NCBI GenBank assembly: GCA_017937685.1 | Contig: JAGBDD010000192.1 | Coordinates: 1-51,172, forward strand | Length of the DNA: 51,172 nucleotides | Direction of reading: 5' to 3' | Source: Thermoguttaceae bacterium | GTDB taxonomy: Bacteria; Planctomycetota; Planctomycetia; Pirellulales; Thermoguttaceae | Part shown: positions 25,663 through 34,536 of the stretch, one piece after another | Position numbering within the stretch: position 1 is the stretch's first letter | Layout of the letters: each line of letters begins with the position of its first letter | Program-made: the position numbers and the translations under genes | The notes under the pieces: model-generated | Database searches by the model: none | What the model was told of the DNA's origin: nothing | The model's input: the letters and a program-made list of their open reading frames with translations, nothing else

Positions 25663-26305
25663 ATTCTTTTCGAGCGGCGAAAAGCGCTCGCTTTCTTTTG
25701 CGTTATTAATATAATAAGGGGGGGAAATCGGCGTCGGCGACGCGAGAAACGCTGGCGGCGACGCTCGACGGGACGACGTCGGGAGGCCGCGCGGGGAAAA
25801 CGCGTCGGAATAACCGGAAAATTTTGGTCGAATTAACGCGACCGGTTAAAACGCCGTTTCTTTTCCGTTTTATCGAACGCTTGGAAGGAAAACGGGAAGG
25901 TTTTTCGGCGAAAAGGTTAAAATCGGTAAAATTGTCGACGCCGACGGGGCCGGGAAACGCTCCAAAACGCCGCGTCGAGACGCGATTGGCGTTTTGCGTA
26001 AAATAGGGGGTTCGGGTAGTCGTTAGGCGTTTCTAATTGCCGCGTCGGACAATCGAAAGTCGCGGAAATTCCGGGAGAAACGACGGAAAAGCGTCCGCCC
26101 CCCTTCCCAAAACGCGCCGTTGAAGTATGCTTTATTATAGTCGATTCGCGGACGCCGCAACAGGCGATTTTTTATCAAAACGCGAAGAAAAAAGTAAAAT
26201 TTGCAAATTTCGGCGGATTTTTTTGCGAATTTTCGCGAAAACCGTCGCCGTTTTGCAAACTTTAAGTAAAATATATCGTTTAAGTAAAATAGGAAGGGTT
26301 TTGCA
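25663..26305. other. Divergent region between the ExbB-like gene and pgk, 643 bp
   Basis: Near the ExbB-like gene: a small hairpin (about 25672-25691) in its leader and an A/T patch at 25701-25720. In the middle: a TAAAATAGG word at 25999-26007. Near pgk, a long A/T-rich stretch (26160-26300) has a perfect 14-bp palindrome AAATTTGCAAATTT (26197-26210) and two direct copies of TTTAAGTAAAAT (26261-26272 and 26279-26290). No gene seen. Confidence 0.5.
26261..26290 (+). promoter_or_regulatory. Direct repeat TTTAAGTAAAAT (x2) upstream of pgk
   Basis: Two exact 12-base copies with an 18-base period, ending 15 bases before the pgk start. The TAAAAT in the first copy is well placed for a -10; the second overlaps the start of the ribosome site. 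The role is inferred from position only. Confidence 0.4.
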
Positions 26306-27493
26306 ATGGCGAAAAAAACGATCGCTAACGTCGACGTCGCCGGTAAGAAGGTCTTGATTCGCGTCGATTTCAACGTCCCGCTCGACGAAAACGGGAATAT
26401 CACCGACGACCGCCGTATCCGTATGGCGCTCCCGACGATCGAATCCGTTCTCGAACGCGGCGGCCAAGTCGTTTTGATGAGCCACCTCGGCCGTCCGAAG
26501 AACGAACCGGACGCCAAATACTCGCTGAAACCGGCGGCGGTTCGTCTCGGCGAACTCCTTCCGAACGCGAAAGTCGATTTCGCGACCGACACCGTCGGCG
26601 CCGACGCGGAAGCGAAAGTCGCCGCCTTGACCGACGGCGCCGTCGTCGTTCTCGAAAACCTCCGCTTCCAAGCGGGCGAAAAGAAGGGCGACGCCGATTT
26701 CGCCGCGAAACTGGCCTCCTTCGCCGACGTTTACGTCAACGACGCGTTCGGCACCTGCCACCGCGCCGACGCTTCGATGGTCGCCGTTCCGGAAGCGATG
26801 GTCGGCAAACCGCGCGTCTGCGGTTTCCTCGTCGAAAAGGAAATCAAGTACCTGACCGACGCGATTAGCGCTCCGCAACGCCCGTTCGTCGCGATTCTCG
26901 GCGGCGCGAAAGTCTCCGACAAGATTATGGTCATCAAGAACTTGCTCGGCGTCTGCGACAAAGTCCTGATCGGCGGCGCGATGGCGTACACCTTCTCGCT
27001 CGCGCAAGGCGGCAAAGTCGGGAACAGCCTCGTCGAAACCGACAAAGTCGAATTGGCGAACGAACTCCTCGCGGTCGGCGGCGACAAACTCGTCCTCCCG
27101 ATCGACACGCACTGCGGCGACGCGTTCAGTTCCGACTGCAACAAAGAAATCGTCGCGGCGGGCGAAATCTCCGACGGTTTCGAAGGTCTCGACATTGGGC
27201 CGAAAACGGCGGAAATGTACGCGAACCTCGTCAAAGACGCGAAAACGGTCGTTTGGAACGGCCCGATGGGCGTTTGCGAAATGCCTCCGTTCGACGCCGG
27301 GACGAAAGCGGTCGCCGAAGCGATCGCGGCCAGCGATTCGATTTCGATTATCGGCGGCGGCGACAGCGCGGCGGCGATCCAAAAGCTCGGTTTCGCCGAC
27401 AAAGTTTCGCACGTCAGCACCGGCGGCGGCGCTTCCTTGGCGATGCTCGAAGGCCAAAAATTCGCGGCGGTCGAACTCCTCGACGAAGCGTGA
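26306..27493 (+). CDS. pgk: Phosphoglycerate kinase
   Basis: 395 residues, the normal bacterial length, with all family landmarks: [11 protein letters not shown] (16-26), SHLGRP (59-64), LENLRF, the hinge region and the C-terminal nucleotide site GGGDSAAA followed by [13 protein letters not shown]. It transfers phosphate between 1,3-bisphosphoglycerate and ADP in glycolysis and gluconeogenesis. The ATG at 26306 has AGGAAGG a few bases upstream. No other glycolytic gene is adjacent. The last 20 or so bases of the gene start a 59-bp tandem duplication that continues past the stop. Pgk and GlgB in this window show the most C-ending, evenly biased codons, as expected for high expression. Confidence 0.98.
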   Translation: MAKKTIANVDVAGKKVLIRVDFNVPLDENGNITDDRRIRMALPTIESVLERGGQVVLMSHLGRPKNEPDAKYSLKPAAVRLGELLPNAKVDFATDTVGADAEAKVAALTDGAVVVLENLRFQAGEKKGDADFAAKLASFADVYVNDAFGTCHRADASMVAVPEAMVGKPRVCGFLVEKEIKYLTDAISAPQRPFVAILGGAKVSDKIMVIKNLLGVCDKVLIGGAMAYTFSLAQGGKVGNSLVETDKVELANELLAVGGDKLVLPIDTHCGDAFSSDCNKEIVAAGEISDGFEGLDIGPKTAEMYANLVKDAKTVVWNGPMGVCEMPPFDAGTKAVAEAIAASDSISIIGGGDSAAAIQKLGFADKVSHVSTGGGASLAMLEGQKFAAVELLDEA

Positions 27494-27589
27494 TTCGCGC
27501 TTAGTTAGGTTCGTTTCGTCGAGAAAGTTTCGAACTCCTCGACGAAGCGCGACCCGCGCTTAGATAGGTTCGTTGCGTCGAAGCGTTTG
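27472..27589. repeat. 59-bp tandem duplication of the end of pgk
   Basis: Copy 1 (27472-27530) contains the last codons and the TGA of pgk; copy 2 (27531-27589) repeats it with the stop changed to CGA and a few other differences. Copy 1 can form a 9-bp stem (27479-27487 with 27515-27523). Confidence 0.85.
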
Positions 27590-27619
27590 CGTTGACGAGC
27601 GTTTCGGCGTCGCGACGAT

Positions 27620-27648
27620 TTAACGCTCGATGTTATTTCGAGCGTTAA
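27620..27648 (+). terminator. Hairpin downstream of pgk, possible terminator
   Basis: A perfect 11-bp stem (27620-27630 with 27638-27648) and a 7-base loop. It lacks a T-run, so it may be an RNA-stabilising hairpin or a factor-assisted terminator. Confidence 0.5.
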
Positions 27649-27751
27649 AATTTAACGATTAACCGGCGGACGTCGACGCGATTTTGGGTCGCGGCGGCGT
27701 CCGACGGTCGTGTTTTGCCCGGTTGGAACGCCGAAGCGAAACGCGAGACTT

Positions 27752-27781
27752 TTCAATATTTATCGATTTTAAAAATATAAT
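27752..27781 (+). promoter_or_regulatory. Promoter of the FAH-family gene
   Basis: A consensus -10 TATAAT at 27776-27781 and TTCAAT at 27752-27757 as -35, with 18-base spacing, in a short A/T-rich patch. The leader would be about 95 bases. Confidence 0.6.
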
Positions 27782-27881
27782 GCGCGTCGCTTGGGAACGA
27801 CGGCTCGCCGTTCTTGGAACGACCGATTAACGACTCTTCGACTGAATATTGGACGGCGGAAGCGTCGGCGGAGAAAATAAC

Positions 27882-28799
27882 GTGCGGTTCGCAAATTTTT
27901 ATAACGAAAAGGTCGCCGAAACCCAAAACGGCGGCGGATTTTTGGCCGTTTGGAGCGAAGCGGCGAGCGGTTGGGTCGCGCTTGCGGAGCTTCTCGGGGA
28001 CGAAAGTTGGAACTTTGCCTCGATGAAAGACGTTCTTTACGCGAACGCCGAGTCGGACTTCTTCGCCGAATTGCAAAAAGCGCTCGACGAGGCCGGCGCG
28101 GACGTCGCGACGCTCGATTTTTCGAGCGGCGACTATTTCTACCTGCCGCCGGTCGAGGAGCCGGAAAAGATTCTTTGCGTCGGGCTAAATTACGCCGATC
28201 ACGTTCGCGAGTTTGGGAACGCGCTTCCGGAAGTTCCGGTGATTTTTAATAAAGCGCCGAGCGCGCTGAACGCTTGCGACGCCGCGATCGCGTTGCCTAA
28301 AGTATCGAATCGCGTCGATTACGAAGGCGAGCTTGTCGTCGTGATCGGGAAAGAAGGGAAAGATATCCCGCGTTCCGAAGCGATGGATTACGTCGCCGGA
28401 TACTGTTGCGGGAACGACGTTTCGGCGCGCGATTGGCAAAAGGACAAGCCGGGCGGGCAGTGGTTCTTGGGCAAGTCGTTCGATTCTTTCGCCCCGATCG
28501 GCCCGACGCTTGTTACCGCGGACGAAGTCGGCGACCCGAACGCGCTGAAAATCGAAACGCGCCTCAACGGCGAAACGGTTCAGTCGGGGAACACGAGCGA
28601 TTTTATCTTCCCGATCGACCGCCTAATTTCCTACGTTTCGCAAGTTATGACGTTGAACGTCGGCGACTTGCTCTTCACCGGCACCCCTTGCGGCGTCGGC
28701 GACGCGCGCAAACCGCCCCTTTACCTCAAAGCCGGCGACGAAGTCGTCGTCGAGATCGAGAAGGTCGGGGCGCTCCGCAACTTGGTCGTCGAAGACTGA
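27882..28799 (+). CDS. Fumarylacetoacetate hydrolase-family protein
   Basis: 305 residues from the GTG at 27882, chosen because GGAG lies eight bases upstream and the product then opens with VRFANF, like related proteins. An in-frame TTG eleven codons earlier lacks this signal. The N-terminal 90 residues form the family's variable domain. The catalytic domain has ILCVGLNYADHVREFG (97-112, His107), the metal ligands in DYEGELVVVIG (Glu148, Glu150), NDVSARD (Asp179), the lysine in LGKSFD (Lys198) and TGTPCGVG near the end. Members hydrolyse or isomerise beta-diketo acids such as acylpyruvates, or act as oxaloacetate decarboxylases or ureidoglycolate lyases. The substrate cannot be told from sequence or neighbours. 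Confidence 0.9.
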   Translation: MRFANFYNEKVAETQNGGGFLAVWSEAASGWVALAELLGDESWNFASMKDVLYANAESDFFAELQKALDEAGADVATLDFSSGDYFYLPPVEEPEKILCVGLNYADHVREFGNALPEVPVIFNKAPSALNACDAAIALPKVSNRVDYEGELVVVIGKEGKDIPRSEAMDYVAGYCCGNDVSARDWQKDKPGGQWFLGKSFDSFAPIGPTLVTADEVGDPNALKIETRLNGETVQSGNTSDFIFPIDRLISYVSQVMTLNVGDLLFTGTPCGVGDARKPPLYLKAGDEVVVEIEKVGALRNLVVED

Positions 28800-28929
28800 C
28801 GGTCGCAACGGCGTCGAAGGCGAACGTTCGACTTAAAATTTAAATATTTCTCCTATTTTAACGCGTCGAAGTCGGAAGATTTCGCGCTTTTATCGGAACT
28901 GGAAATAGTTTTTGCGCCGAGGATTGATT

Positions 28930-29712
28930 ATGACTAACGCAACCGATGATTCCCACGACCTGACGCAAAGCCTCGAAGACTACCTCGAAACGATTTACGA
29001 ACTGACGAAGACCGAGAAAGTCGTCCGCAGCAGTTGCGTCGCCGACCGAATGGGCGTGAAGCGTCCGTCGGTAACGAGCGCGCTCAAAGCCTTAGCGGAG
29101 AAAGGTTACGTCGTTTATTTGCCTTACGTTCCAATTACGTTGACCGAGTTGGGCGAGAAGGAGGCGCGTAAAATTATCCGTCGGCACGAGGCGATGGAAA
29201 TTTTCCTTGAACGGATTTTGGGCGTCGACGCCAAGGCCTCGAAGGAGGCCGCTTGCCGTCTCGAACACGCGATGAACGACGAAATCACGACTCGACTGGT
29301 TGAGTTTGTCGAGTTCGTCGACAGTTGCCCGCGCGTCGGCGCTTCGCTCTTCCGCCGTTCCGATTATCACTGTCGGGAAAAGAATAACGACCAATTTTGC
29401 GCGATGTGCATTCACGGTTGCCTCGACGAAATCGTTCATACCGGACGCACCGTCGACCTGTCCGGCGTTCACCGCGCGTCGCAAACGCTGAACGAGGCGA
29501 GCGCCGAATACGACGCCGTCATTTTGGCGCGGATTCCGGAAGAGTTGCAGGAGCGGCCCGAATTTTCGTCGACGAATTGGCGACCGAACAAAACGTTGCG
29601 AATTTTGCGCGACCAAGCCGACGCCGCGACTTTAACGGTTCGCGTCGACGACCAAACGTTCGTCGTTTCGCGGGACGACGCCGTGAAAATTGAAGTCGTT
29701 CCTTGCGAATAA
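28930..29712 (+). CDS. DtxR/MntR-family metal-dependent transcription regulator
   Basis: 260 residues from the ATG at 28930 (GAGG seven bases upstream); a TTG six codons earlier is less likely. The N-terminal winged helix covers about 12-75 (VADRMGVKRPSVTSALKALAEKGY). The dimerisation and metal domain has LEDYLETIY (Asp17, Glu20), RRHEAMEIFL (His86) and ACRLEHAMND (Cys109, Glu112, His113). The Cys-x2-Glu-His pattern is that of iron-sensing DtxR rather than MntR, whereas Asp17/Glu20 look like MntR. A segment with five cysteines follows (133, 148, 157, 160, 164), then a C-terminal SH3/FeoA-like domain (about 220-258). Such proteins repress iron or manganese uptake genes when metal is bound. The upstream region (28830-28862) is A/T rich with a CCTATTTTAACG word that might be an operator. 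Confidence 0.88.
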   Translation: MTNATDDSHDLTQSLEDYLETIYELTKTEKVVRSSCVADRMGVKRPSVTSALKALAEKGYVVYLPYVPITLTELGEKEARKIIRRHEAMEIFLERILGVDAKASKEAACRLEHAMNDEITTRLVEFVEFVDSCPRVGASLFRRSDYHCREKNNDQFCAMCIHGCLDEIVHTGRTVDLSGVHRASQTLNEASAEYDAVILARIPEELQERPEFSSTNWRPNKTLRILRDQADAATLTVRVDDQTFVVSRDDAVKIEVVPCE

Positions 29713-29723
29713 GCGTTGAATCG

Positions 29724-29754
29724 ACGTTTTTCGTTTTGACGATGAAAAACGTTT
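29724..29754 (+). terminator. Weak terminator-like hairpin after the DtxR-family gene
   Basis: A 9-bp stem (29724-29732 with 29744-29752) followed by only three T, 11 bases after the stop. Confidence 0.4.
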
Positions 29755-29809
29755 GATTTAGCGGCGCAAAAAGAAGCGGAATTGGAACGTCGGGGACGGA
29801 GTTAGCGTT

Positions 29810-30820
29810 TTGGCAAATTTTCGACGAACGTTGCGAACGACGGCGGCGGTCGGAGCGGTCGGCGCGCTTTTCGTTCTTTTTTGCGTCGTCGCGGTCGAGC
29901 GAGAGCGTCGAACGGCGGAGCGCGAAGGGCTTGTCGCGGCGCGTTCGATTCCGGCGAAGTCGGGAAACGCCGTCGGTAAAACCGATAAAAACGGTGAAAT
30001 CGGCAAAAACGGGGCGAGCGTTTTCGTTCCGTTCGATTCGCCGCGAGCGCAAACCGCCGCCGACCGCGCCGTCGCCGAATTTTTGCGAACGACCGAGCGT
30101 CGGGCCGATTCGCCGGAAACGCTCGCCCTTCGTCGCGCTCGCATTCTTGAAGCGCGCCGTCGTTTCGCGACTTCCGACGTCGCGGAGGAACGCCGTTTGC
30201 GCCGAGTCGACGACGCGCGAGCCGCCGCCGACGCCGTCGAAACGTTGCGCGCTTGGGCGAACGTTCCGGACGACGGCGAGTTTGACGATATTTCCAATTT
30301 GAACGCCGTTTCGAGCGTCGATATTTCTTTTTCTTGCGCCGATTCCGAAAAAAACGGGCGCGACTTGGCCGATTCTAGCGATTTTAACGGTGTTTTCGAC
30401 GCCGATCTCGCCGCCGCGACCGCGTTTTTGGCCGAGTTGAGCGACGAACCGTCCGCGTCGAGCGTTCCGTTGGCTCCGCTGACCGCGTTGGACGGCGCGG
30501 GCGACTTCCGCGACGCCGTCGTTTTTCTCGACGCGAACGCGCTGACTCCGGCTCCGGTCGCCGTCGAGGCGGTCGTTTGGAACGCCGCGCCGCGAACGGT
30601 CGCCGTCGTCGGGGCGTTTCAGACGGCGTTCGCGCTTTTCGCGACGTTTGGCGCTCGCTTCTTTTGCGTCGATTGGGCGCGATTCTTTGGGGTTTGGAGC
30701 GTCGGACGTCGGGAAAGCGTCGCAAGCGAGGCGTCGTCGACGCGGCTTCTTTCTTCTTTCGAACGTTGGGGCGCGACGCGAACGCTCGCCGATCTCTCCG
30801 TTGTTCGGCTTCTTAATTGA
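29810..30820 (+). CDS. Unrecognised membrane-anchored protein
   Basis: 336 residues from a TTG at 29810 that has GGAG eight bases upstream. I do not recognise a family. Seen: one N-terminal membrane helix (about 10-29), a basic then Asp/Glu/Ala-rich soluble part with an Arg-rich helical stretch (about 85-150), and a second hydrophobic segment near residue 262-290 (TVAVVGAFQTAFALFATFGA). The end is Ser/Arg rich. Codon use matches the neighbours. It lies between the DtxR-type regulator (about 100 bp upstream) and the DUF1559 gene (136 bp downstream), all on the plus strand. It could be a small envelope scaffold; no function can be assigned. Confidence 0.6.
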   Translation: MANFRRTLRTTAAVGAVGALFVLFCVVAVERERRTAEREGLVAARSIPAKSGNAVGKTDKNGEIGKNGASVFVPFDSPRAQTAADRAVAEFLRTTERRADSPETLALRRARILEARRRFATSDVAEERRLRRVDDARAAADAVETLRAWANVPDDGEFDDISNLNAVSSVDISFSCADSEKNGRDLADSSDFNGVFDADLAAATAFLAELSDEPSASSVPLAPLTALDGAGDFRDAVVFLDANALTPAPVAVEAVVWNAAPRTVAVVGAFQTAFALFATFGARFFCVDWARFFGVWSVGRRESVASEASSTRLLSSFERWGATRTLADLSVVRLLN

Positions 30821-30956
30821 TTTCGAGCGCTTAGCAAGCGCGTTTCTTCATTGAATTTGGTTTGCGTTTTCTCGCGACCGCTCGTCAAGGAGCGGGACGG
30901 GTAAGCGTTCGTCTATTTCTTGTCGAATTTTTGAATTTTAATAAAAGAATAAAATA

Positions 30957-32315
30957 ATGTTTGATAAAATTATTGGCGGTTCGGCGCAAAACGCGTCCGA
31001 GTTTCCGGTTTCGAACGATTTTAACGTCGCGGCGTCGGCGGCGTTCGGCGACGCCGCGGCGGAGGTTGCGTTCCGGCGCGGCGCCCAAAATTCGCAAATC
31101 GCTCAAATTAACGTCGGTTTCGTCCGGTTCGAGCGTCGGCGCGACGCTTGCCGTTTCGGTTTTCCGGTTTCGAGCGATTTTAACGGCGCGACGTCGTCGG
31201 CGTTGGCCGGCGGCGCGACGAAAGTTAAATTTAAGCGCGGCGCCCAAAATTCGCAAAGGGCCCAAATTAACGCCGGGTTTGCGTCGAGCGGAGGACGTTG
31301 CGGCGCTTGCGGTTCCAGTTTCGGCGTTTTCGGAGGGCGGCGCGGCGTTCGCCGTTCAGGTTTTGCCGGTTCGAACGGTTTTACGCTCGTCGAATTGCTC
31401 GTCGTGATCGCGATTATCGGGATTTTGATCGGCTTGCTCCTCCCGGCGGTTCAGGCGGCGCGGGAGGCGGCCCGACGAATGCAGTGTTCGAACAACCTCA
31501 AACAGCTTTTGCTCGGCTTCCAAACTTACGCCGACGCGAACGGCGCGCTCCCGCCGGAGGCTTGGCTCCGCTTTCAAAACGGGGAAAGTCAAGGACTTGG
31601 GATTTGGCCGCGCGTCCTGCCGTACTTGGAGCAAAGCGCGCTTTATTCGGAAATCGACTTTTCGTCGAATTACCAAGAGGCGGACGGCGTCGAGAATTAC
31701 GTCGGAATGGAGACGCTCGCGAAGGTGAAAATGGCGACGTTCCTCTGCCCGAGTTGCGCGAACGTCGAGTCGAGTATGAAAATGTACGGCGACGAAATCG
31801 GCTGTTACACGACGCATTATTACGGCGTCGCGGGCGCGGTCGGGAAGCGGCCGAACTCGGAGCGGTTCTATTCGACGATTCGAACCGTCGACGAAAACGG
31901 CGGCGAGGAGTACGGCGGCGGGCCCTGCGCGAACAACGGCGTTTTTTACGAAGAGAGCCGAACGACTTGGGCGTCGATTACCGACGGACTGTCGAATACC
32001 GCGCTTCTCGGCGAAATCGCGTCGCAAAAGTACGACGGGTATTTCGCTTGGATTCGCGGCGCTTACGTTCAATACGGAATGACGATTTACGTCAGTTCGA
32101 AGGGGCTCGAGTGGGCGCCGAACGTTTTGAAGAACGACGACGACCCGAAGGCCGGGCTCTATCGGCGTTTTTACAGCGTCGGGGCGTTTTCGAGCGAACA
32201 CGCCGGAGGCGTTCAGTTCGGATTCGCGGACGGCTCGGTTCGCTTTACCTCCGATACGACCGACCACGACGTTCTAAAAGCGGCGGCCAGTCGCGACGGC
32301 GGCGAAGTTCTTTAG
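30957..32315 (+). CDS. DUF1559 prepilin-like protein with a very long leader
   Basis: 452 residues. The type IV prepilin segment GFTLVELLVVIAIIGILIGLLLPAVQAAREAARR begins at Gly141, and the DUF1559 domain follows with CSNNLKQLLLGFQTYADANGALPP and the C-terminal HAGGVQFGFADGSVRF. DUF1559 proteins are a hallmark family of planctomycetes, made as prepilins and cut by a prepilin peptidase before the Phe; they are thought to form pseudopili or surface layers. Most have leaders of 5-40 residues; here 140 residues precede the cleavage site and include a 53-residue tandem duplication. No Shine-Dalgarno site precedes the ATG at 30957. The only later in-frame start is a TTG at 31203, so a shorter leader is possible but still long. 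The gene ends at a bidirectional terminator. Confidence 0.88.
   Translation: MFDKIIGGSAQNASEFPVSNDFNVAASAAFGDAAAEVAFRRGAQNSQIAQINVGFVRFERRRDACRFGFPVSSDFNGATSSALAGGATKVKFKRGAQNSQRAQINAGFASSGGRCGACGSSFGVFGGRRGVRRSGFAGSNGFTLVELLVVIAIIGILIGLLLPAVQAAREAARRMQCSNNLKQLLLGFQTYADANGALPPEAWLRFQNGESQGLGIWPRVLPYLEQSALYSEIDFSSNYQEADGVENYVGMETLAKVKMATFLCPSCANVESSMKMYGDEIGCYTTHYYGVAGAVGKRPNSERFYSTIRTVDENGGEEYGGGPCANNGVFYEESRTTWASITDGLSNTALLGEIASQKYDGYFAWIRGAYVQYGMTIYVSSKGLEWAPNVLKNDDDPKAGLYRRFYSVGAFSSEHAGGVQFGFADGSVRFTSDTTDHDVLKAAASRDGGEVL
31002..31320 (+). repeat. 159-bp tandem duplication in the prepilin leader
   Basis: Two copies with a 159-bp period: FPVSNDFNVA at residue 16 matches FPVSSDFNGA at 69, and RGAQNSQIAQIN at 41 matches RGAQNSQRAQIN at 94. 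DNA identity is high in those blocks and lower between them. Confidence 0.8.
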
Positions 32316-32400
32316 CGAATCGACGACGCCGAACGCGAACAACGGCGTTAAGTCGACGTTAGACGGCGTTAAAACGGTTCGGTTTTAACGGTTAGGACGA

Positions 32401-32449
32401 AAAAATGCGCCTCGACGGCGTTAATCGCAAGCGTCGGGGCGCGTTTTTT
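32401..32449. terminator. Bidirectional terminator between DUF1559 and GH20 genes
   Basis: An 11-bp stem with one G-T pair (32407-32417 with 32432-32442). It has six T on the plus side (32444-32449) and an A-run at 32399-32405 that gives T on the minus side. It serves both convergent genes. A second 9-bp hairpin precedes it (32367-32390). Confidence 0.88.
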
Positions 32450-32499
32450 ATGTTAAATTAGGCGGTTTAATTAAAGTGCGGGAGAATGTGCGGCGCGCG

Positions 32500-34227
32500 T
32501 CAACCTTGCGGGCCGTTCGTTTCCGGAATCACTTGCCAATCGTTGACGCCGTGAACGACGTATTTCTTGTCCTTAATCGGCTCGCTCGCTTGTTTGAGGT
32601 GGCGGTTAAACTCGACGTTCAGATTCCCGCCGCGATAGCGCGTTCCCCAAGCGGCTTGAGCGCCGTAAATAAGGATGTTGCGCATATCGCCCCCATAAAA
32701 ATGGTGCCAAGTCGTGCAGAGAACGCCCATTCCGTTCGTTTCGGCGGCGTAGGTCGCCAAACTGCGGATTCCGGTCGTGTCGCGCCAAGGGCAGACGAGA
32801 ACGTCGAAACCTTGGCTTTGGAAGAACGCCGTCGTCGGCCATTTGCCGTCTTTCGGCGGTTTGATGTAATATTCCCAGTCGCAAACGACGACGTCTTTCG
32901 GGAGGCGTTCAAGCAAGCCGCGCGTTTTCGGGCCGCCGCTAACGACGTAGCCCTTGAACTCCGGTTTCGGTTCGATCAGCATATCGTGCCACATCATAAC
33001 GCGGCAATTTCGCTCCGCTAAAGTATCGCGGAACCAAACGAGCCAAGCGGCCAACGCGACGACGTAAGGGCCGCCGCGCCGCGCTTCGAAGCCGGTCGCC
33101 GCCGAATACGCTTCGTCGCAGCCGAGGTGGAAGTAACGCGGCTTGTCGAACGTTTCGTAAAGTTCGAGAACGCATTCGGTTAAGAGGGCGCGCGCTTCCG
33201 GGTTTGAGACGCGCCAAGTCCAGCCGTCCGGCTCGAAGAGCGGGGCGTATTCCGGATAGCGGTCGAGGACGACGTGTTTGCCGACCGAGACGCGGGCCGC
33301 CGTCGCGTGTCCGAAAATGTTCAGCTGCGGGATTAACTCGATTCCGAGTTCTTTGCCCAGCTTTGCCAGTCTAACGACTTCTTCTTTTGTCGTGTGAAAT
33401 TCGTCCCAATAAAGTTCCGGGTGATTTTCGAACGGGAAGGTTCCCCAAAATTCGATAACGGCGTAATTGAACTTGTAAAACGCCGCGATACGAATCGCTT
33501 GCTCGATTCGCGCCGCGTTCGTTTCCGGGAACCAGCAGAGGTGAATCCCGCGGAAGCCGAGCGCAGGACGGTCTTCGATTTTCGTTTCCGGAATAAGGAA
33601 GCGCGACGTTTTCAGCGAGTCGCCGAACGGTTCCGCGAGTTGGAAGATCGTTTTGAGCGAATCGCGGATTCCGGCGGCGTCGGACGCGGCGACGACGAGC
33701 GTTCCGGCGGACGTTTCGCGCTTTTCGGCGATTTCGGCGGGGGACGCGTCGGCGGCGACGGCGGCGTCGGCGACCGCGAAGATTTTGGAGGCGTTCGGCG
33801 TCTTGAAGAAGTCGGCGTTTGGCGCGACCGCTTCGGCGATTTGGGTAAACTCGGCGTTTTGTGCGGCGCGTTCCTTCAACATCGAGGCGGCTTGCGTCGC
33901 GGAAAACGCTTTCGGGTCGACCTTAACGGCGAATTTTTCGGCGAGGAACGCTTTCGTCGACTGGACGATAACGCCGAGCGCGGCTTCGTCGGCGGCGAGA
34001 GCGTCCGGGAGAACGAGCGCGACTTCGAGGCGGTCGTTCAAAACGACGACGCGGCGACCGAACTCGACGGCGACCGGGGCCGGAATGAGGCGGGCGTTGT
34101 AAATCGCGGTTTCGTCCGGCGTCGTCGGTTCAAAGGCGGCGCCCGGAACCGTCGAAGCGCAAAACGCGGCGGCGGAAAGCGTTAAAATCGATAAAGACGT
34201 TAAAAAACGTTGAGCGAACGTCGGCAT
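32500..34227 (-). CDS. Exported glycoside hydrolase family 20 protein
   Basis: 575 residues with a signal peptide (cleavage near AAFCAS, 20-25). An N-terminal GH20b-like domain (about 45-215) carries a low-complexity Ala-rich insertion. The GH20 barrel follows (about 222-520), with GFRGIHLCWFPET, the FGHA motif (305-308) and the catalytic pair in HLGCDEAY (Asp371, Glu372). GH20 enzymes release N-acetylglucosamine or N-acetylgalactosamine from glycans by substrate-assisted catalysis. A tryptophan-rich C-terminal stretch (LCTTWHHFYGG) closes the barrel. The ATG at 34227 has AAAGGA six bases upstream. Probable role: periplasmic or surface degradation of host mucin, chitin or murein sugars; the exact substrate is unknown. 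Confidence 0.88.
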   Translation of the reverse strand: MPTFAQRFLTSLSILTLSAAAFCASTVPGAAFEPTTPDETAIYNARLIPAPVAVEFGRRVVVLNDRLEVALVLPDALAADEAALGVIVQSTKAFLAEKFAVKVDPKAFSATQAASMLKERAAQNAEFTQIAEAVAPNADFFKTPNASKIFAVADAAVAADASPAEIAEKRETSAGTLVVAASDAAGIRDSLKTIFQLAEPFGDSLKTSRFLIPETKIEDRPALGFRGIHLCWFPETNAARIEQAIRIAAFYKFNYAVIEFWGTFPFENHPELYWDEFHTTKEEVVRLAKLGKELGIELIPQLNIFGHATAARVSVGKHVVLDRYPEYAPLFEPDGWTWRVSNPEARALLTECVLELYETFDKPRYFHLGCDEAYSAATGFEARRGGPYVVALAAWLVWFRDTLAERNCRVMMWHDMLIEPKPEFKGYVVSGGPKTRGLLERLPKDVVVCDWEYYIKPPKDGKWPTTAFFQSQGFDVLVCPWRDTTGIRSLATYAAETNGMGVLCTTWHHFYGGDMRNILIYGAQAAWGTRYRGGNLNVEFNRHLKQASEPIKDKKYVVHGVNDWQVIPETNGPQG

Positions 34228-34536
34228 AAAGCGTCCTTTCGTCGTTAAAAACGGGGAAAACGCCGCGTCGTCCGGACGCTAACGGGAAGTCCGGCGTTCC
34301 GACGCGGCGGTTGTTTAGGTTGTCGGGGTTGATTGCGTCGGCGGCGCAAAGTCGAGCGGTCGCGCCGCCGGGGTTGGTTGCGTCGGCGGCGCAAAGGTTG
34401 AACGATTTCGCTGGTTTTGACGTTGTAAACGCCGTCGAGTCGGCGAAATCGGCGCGAGCGGGCGACAAAGAGAAGGGAATAACGTCGACTTTGCCGATCG
34501 CGTCGATTTTATCGGCTTGCGCGCCGCCGGGAAACG
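34228..34536. other. Intergenic region, 309 bp, with a short direct repeat
   Basis: Two copies of a 27-base sequence (34325-34351 and 34370-34396, one difference) lie just past the end of the PTS IIA gene. No gene, terminator or promoter is convincing. Confidence 0.5.

Larger units (their letters stand above)
27494..27881. other. Intergenic region between pgk and the FAH-family gene, 388 bp
   Basis: Holds the rest of the 59-bp duplication, a strong hairpin (27620-27648) and a good promoter (27752-27781). No further gene. Confidence 0.6.

Noticed and set aside
26135..27457. A 440-codon open frame antisense to pgk
   Set aside because: pgk is certain; the reverse frame is a composition artefact.
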